From: UBA1444 sp964601085
GTDB taxonomy: Bacteria > Bacillota > Negativicutes > UBA1444
Reading direction: 5' to 3'
DNA length: 23,481 bases
Assembly: GCA_964601085.1 (NCBI GenBank)
Contig: CAZRLN010000041.1
Span: 1-23,481 of the forward strand
Positions 22,168-23,481 of this stretch are shown one piece after another (the stretch's first letter is position 1; every line of letters begins with the position of its first letter). The translations under genes and the position numbers were made by a program. The notes below the pieces were generated by a model. That model had not been told where the DNA came from and made no database searches. It was given only the letters and a program-made list of their open reading frames with translations.

Positions 22168-23481
22168 ATGAAGGGAAACGATTTGTGGCAAAATGAACGG
22201 GTGCTGCGCGTCGCGCTGGCGATCGGGCTGCTCGCATCCCTGGCGCTGAATCCGTCCTGGTTGACGGCGGCGCTGCTGGGCTTGCTCGGCATGGCGTCAT
22301 TTTTGCGCCGTCAGGCGGACGGGTCCGCCCCGCAGTCCGTGCCGGCGCCGCCGGCGCTGCCGGAACCCGTCGTTTCCCGGCTGGATCCCGTCAAAGGGCC
22401 GGCGGTTCCGCCGGTCATTCCGGAACAATGTCAGATCCAGGGCGACGCCGTGATCGGCTTCATTCAGATCGACAATCTCGAGGATGTGTTGCAGGGGCTC
22501 GATGAAACCCAGCGCAACACGCTGCGGTCGGAAACCCACCAGCATCTGCTGGCCTGGTGCGGCCGCATGAACGGTTTTTTGCGCAAGTATTCGGATGATA
22601 CCTACATGGGTATTTTTTCCCGCCCGGACCTGGACCGGATGATCGCCGAGAAATTCGACATTCTCGACGAAGTGCGGGCCTTGCGGGCCGGCAACAAGAT
22701 TCCGGTCACGCTGAGCATCGGCATCGCCGCCAACGGCGCGACGATGAGCGAGCGGGGACAGAAAGCCCAGACCGGTCTGGATCTGGCCCTCGGCCGCGGC
22801 GGCGACCAGGCGGCGGTCTATGTCAACGAAGACGTGCAGTTTTACGGCGGCAAGGCCAAGGTGATGGAGAAGAGCACCCGCGTGAAGGCCCGGGTCGTGG
22901 CGCATGCCATCCGCGAGCTGATGCAGGAAGCCGGCGATATCTTGGTAATGGGCCACGAAGGCGAAGACTTCGACAGCCTGGGCTCGGCCATGGGGGTGGC
23001 CCGGATGGCGGCCCATCTCGGCAAAAAGGTGAATATCGTGGTGGGGACCGTGGCGCTGTCGTTTGAAAAGCTGCGGGAGCTGCTGCCGGACTACGAGGAA
23101 TACGGGGGACTGTTCCTGACCGCCGAGCAGGCGATGGCGCGGGTCACGCCGAAGACGCTGCTGTTTGTCGTCGATACCCACCGGGTATTTCTGACGGCGG
23201 CGCCGCAATTGATCGGCAAAGTCGAGCGGCGGGTGGTGATCGACCATCACCGGCGGTCGGAAGATTTCATCCCCAGCCCGATGATCGTGTATCTGGAACC
23301 GTCGGCCTCGTCCACCAGCGAACTGGTGACCGAGCTGTTGGTATATTTCGACGAGAAGACGGAAATCACCCGGCTGGAGGCCTCGGCGCTGTTTGCGGGG
23401 ATCGTGGTCGACACCAAGAATTTCGCGGTGCAGACCGGTGTGCGGACCTTCGAGGCCGCGGCGTACCTGCGGCGGGCCGGC
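22168..23481 (+). CDS. gdpP: GdpP-type c-di-AMP phosphodiesterase, 3' end outside window, no PAS domain seen
   Basis: The first 438 residues are present and the frame runs off the right edge. Two membrane helices (about 13-27 and 31-46) are followed by a Pro/Ala-rich linker (48-88) and then directly by a degenerate GGDEF domain (from about 92; KYSDDTYMGIF replaces GGDEF). The DHH domain has H263, D267 and D269 in GHEGEDFDSLGS, D336 in VVDTHR, and D359-H360-H361 in VIDHHRR, so the manganese site is complete. It should hydrolyse c-di-AMP to pApA. B. subtilis GdpP has a PAS domain between helices and GGDEF that I do not find here. ATG 22168 lies three bases after the DUF2232 stop, without a strong ribosome site, implying coupling. 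Confidence 0.92.
   Translation, partial: MKGNDLWQNERVLRVALAIGLLASLALNPSWLTAALLGLLGMASFLRRQADGSAPQSVPAPPALPEPVVSRLDPVKGPAVPPVIPEQCQIQGDAVIGFIQIDNLEDVLQGLDETQRNTLRSETHQHLLAWCGRMNGFLRKYSDDTYMGIFSRPDLDRMIAEKFDILDEVRALRAGNKIPVTLSIGIAANGATMSERGQKAQTGLDLALGRGGDQAAVYVNEDVQFYGGKAKVMEKSTRVKARVVAHAIRELMQEAGDILVMGHEGEDFDSLGSAMGVARMAAHLGKKVNIVVGTVALSFEKLRELLPDYEEYGGLFLTAEQAMARVTPKTLLFVVDTHRVFLTAAPQLIGKVERRVVIDHHRRSEDFIPSPMIVYLEPSASSTSELVTELLVYFDEKTEITRLEASALFAGIVVDTKNFAVQTGVRTFEAAAYLRRAG

Overview
The window reads as chromosomal DNA from a GC-rich anaerobic Firmicute, most likely a Negativicutes (Sporomusa-like) or related clostridial lineage. The grounds are the order rpsF-ssb-rpsR-DUF2232-gdpP, the DUF951-ychF pair, TTGACA/TATAAT promoters, strong AGGAGG-type ribosome binding sites, a full selenocysteine machinery and a ykkC-type riboswitch. 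Genus cannot be read from the sequence. All genes lie on the + strand. Exactly 100 Ns (8822-8921) mark an assembly gap, so this is a draft genome or metagenome bin. I see no mobile elements, CRISPR, tRNA or rRNA.

Layout. 1-200: C-terminal end of a fumarase/aspartase-type lyase. 306-2263: DUF4446 membrane protein, M23 (LytM) peptidase and bactofilin, a cell-envelope cluster closed by a strong terminator. 2355-5659: selA and selB. 5680-10868: a strong promoter, a ykkC-family riboswitch (probably the ppGpp subtype) with its terminator, then a divergent three-gene glutamate synthase: amidotransferase; ferredoxin-FMN synthase; and a GXGXG-GltD-ferredoxin fusion that contains the gap. 10869-11333: a 465-bp regulatory region with two consensus promoters, a short transcript ending in an intrinsic terminator, and a second structured leader. 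11334-16578: livK-livH-livM-livG-livF branched-chain amino acid transporter plus a CBS-ACT sensor protein, ended by a terminator.

16704-19952: selD, yedF, a DUF3343 gene, a DUF951 gene and ychF, mostly overlapping or tightly spaced. SelD is itself a selenoprotein: codon 12 is UGA, followed at once by a SECIS-like hairpin, so a standard ORF caller starts it about 37 codons too late. 19967-21096: promoter, leader, rpsF-ssb-rpsR and terminator. 21181-end: DUF2232 protein and a truncated-by-window GdpP-type c-di-AMP phosphodiesterase that seems to lack the usual PAS domain.

How the genes fit together. SelD makes selenophosphate, SelA puts it on Ser-tRNA(Sec) and SelB delivers the product; YedF and the DUF3343 protein are selenium-associated accessories, and SelD depends on its own pathway. 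The glutamate synthase and Liv blocks join nitrogen assimilation to branched-chain amino acid uptake, and the riboswitch plus the unusual double-promoter leader suggest starvation (stringent) control of both. That regulatory link is an inference.
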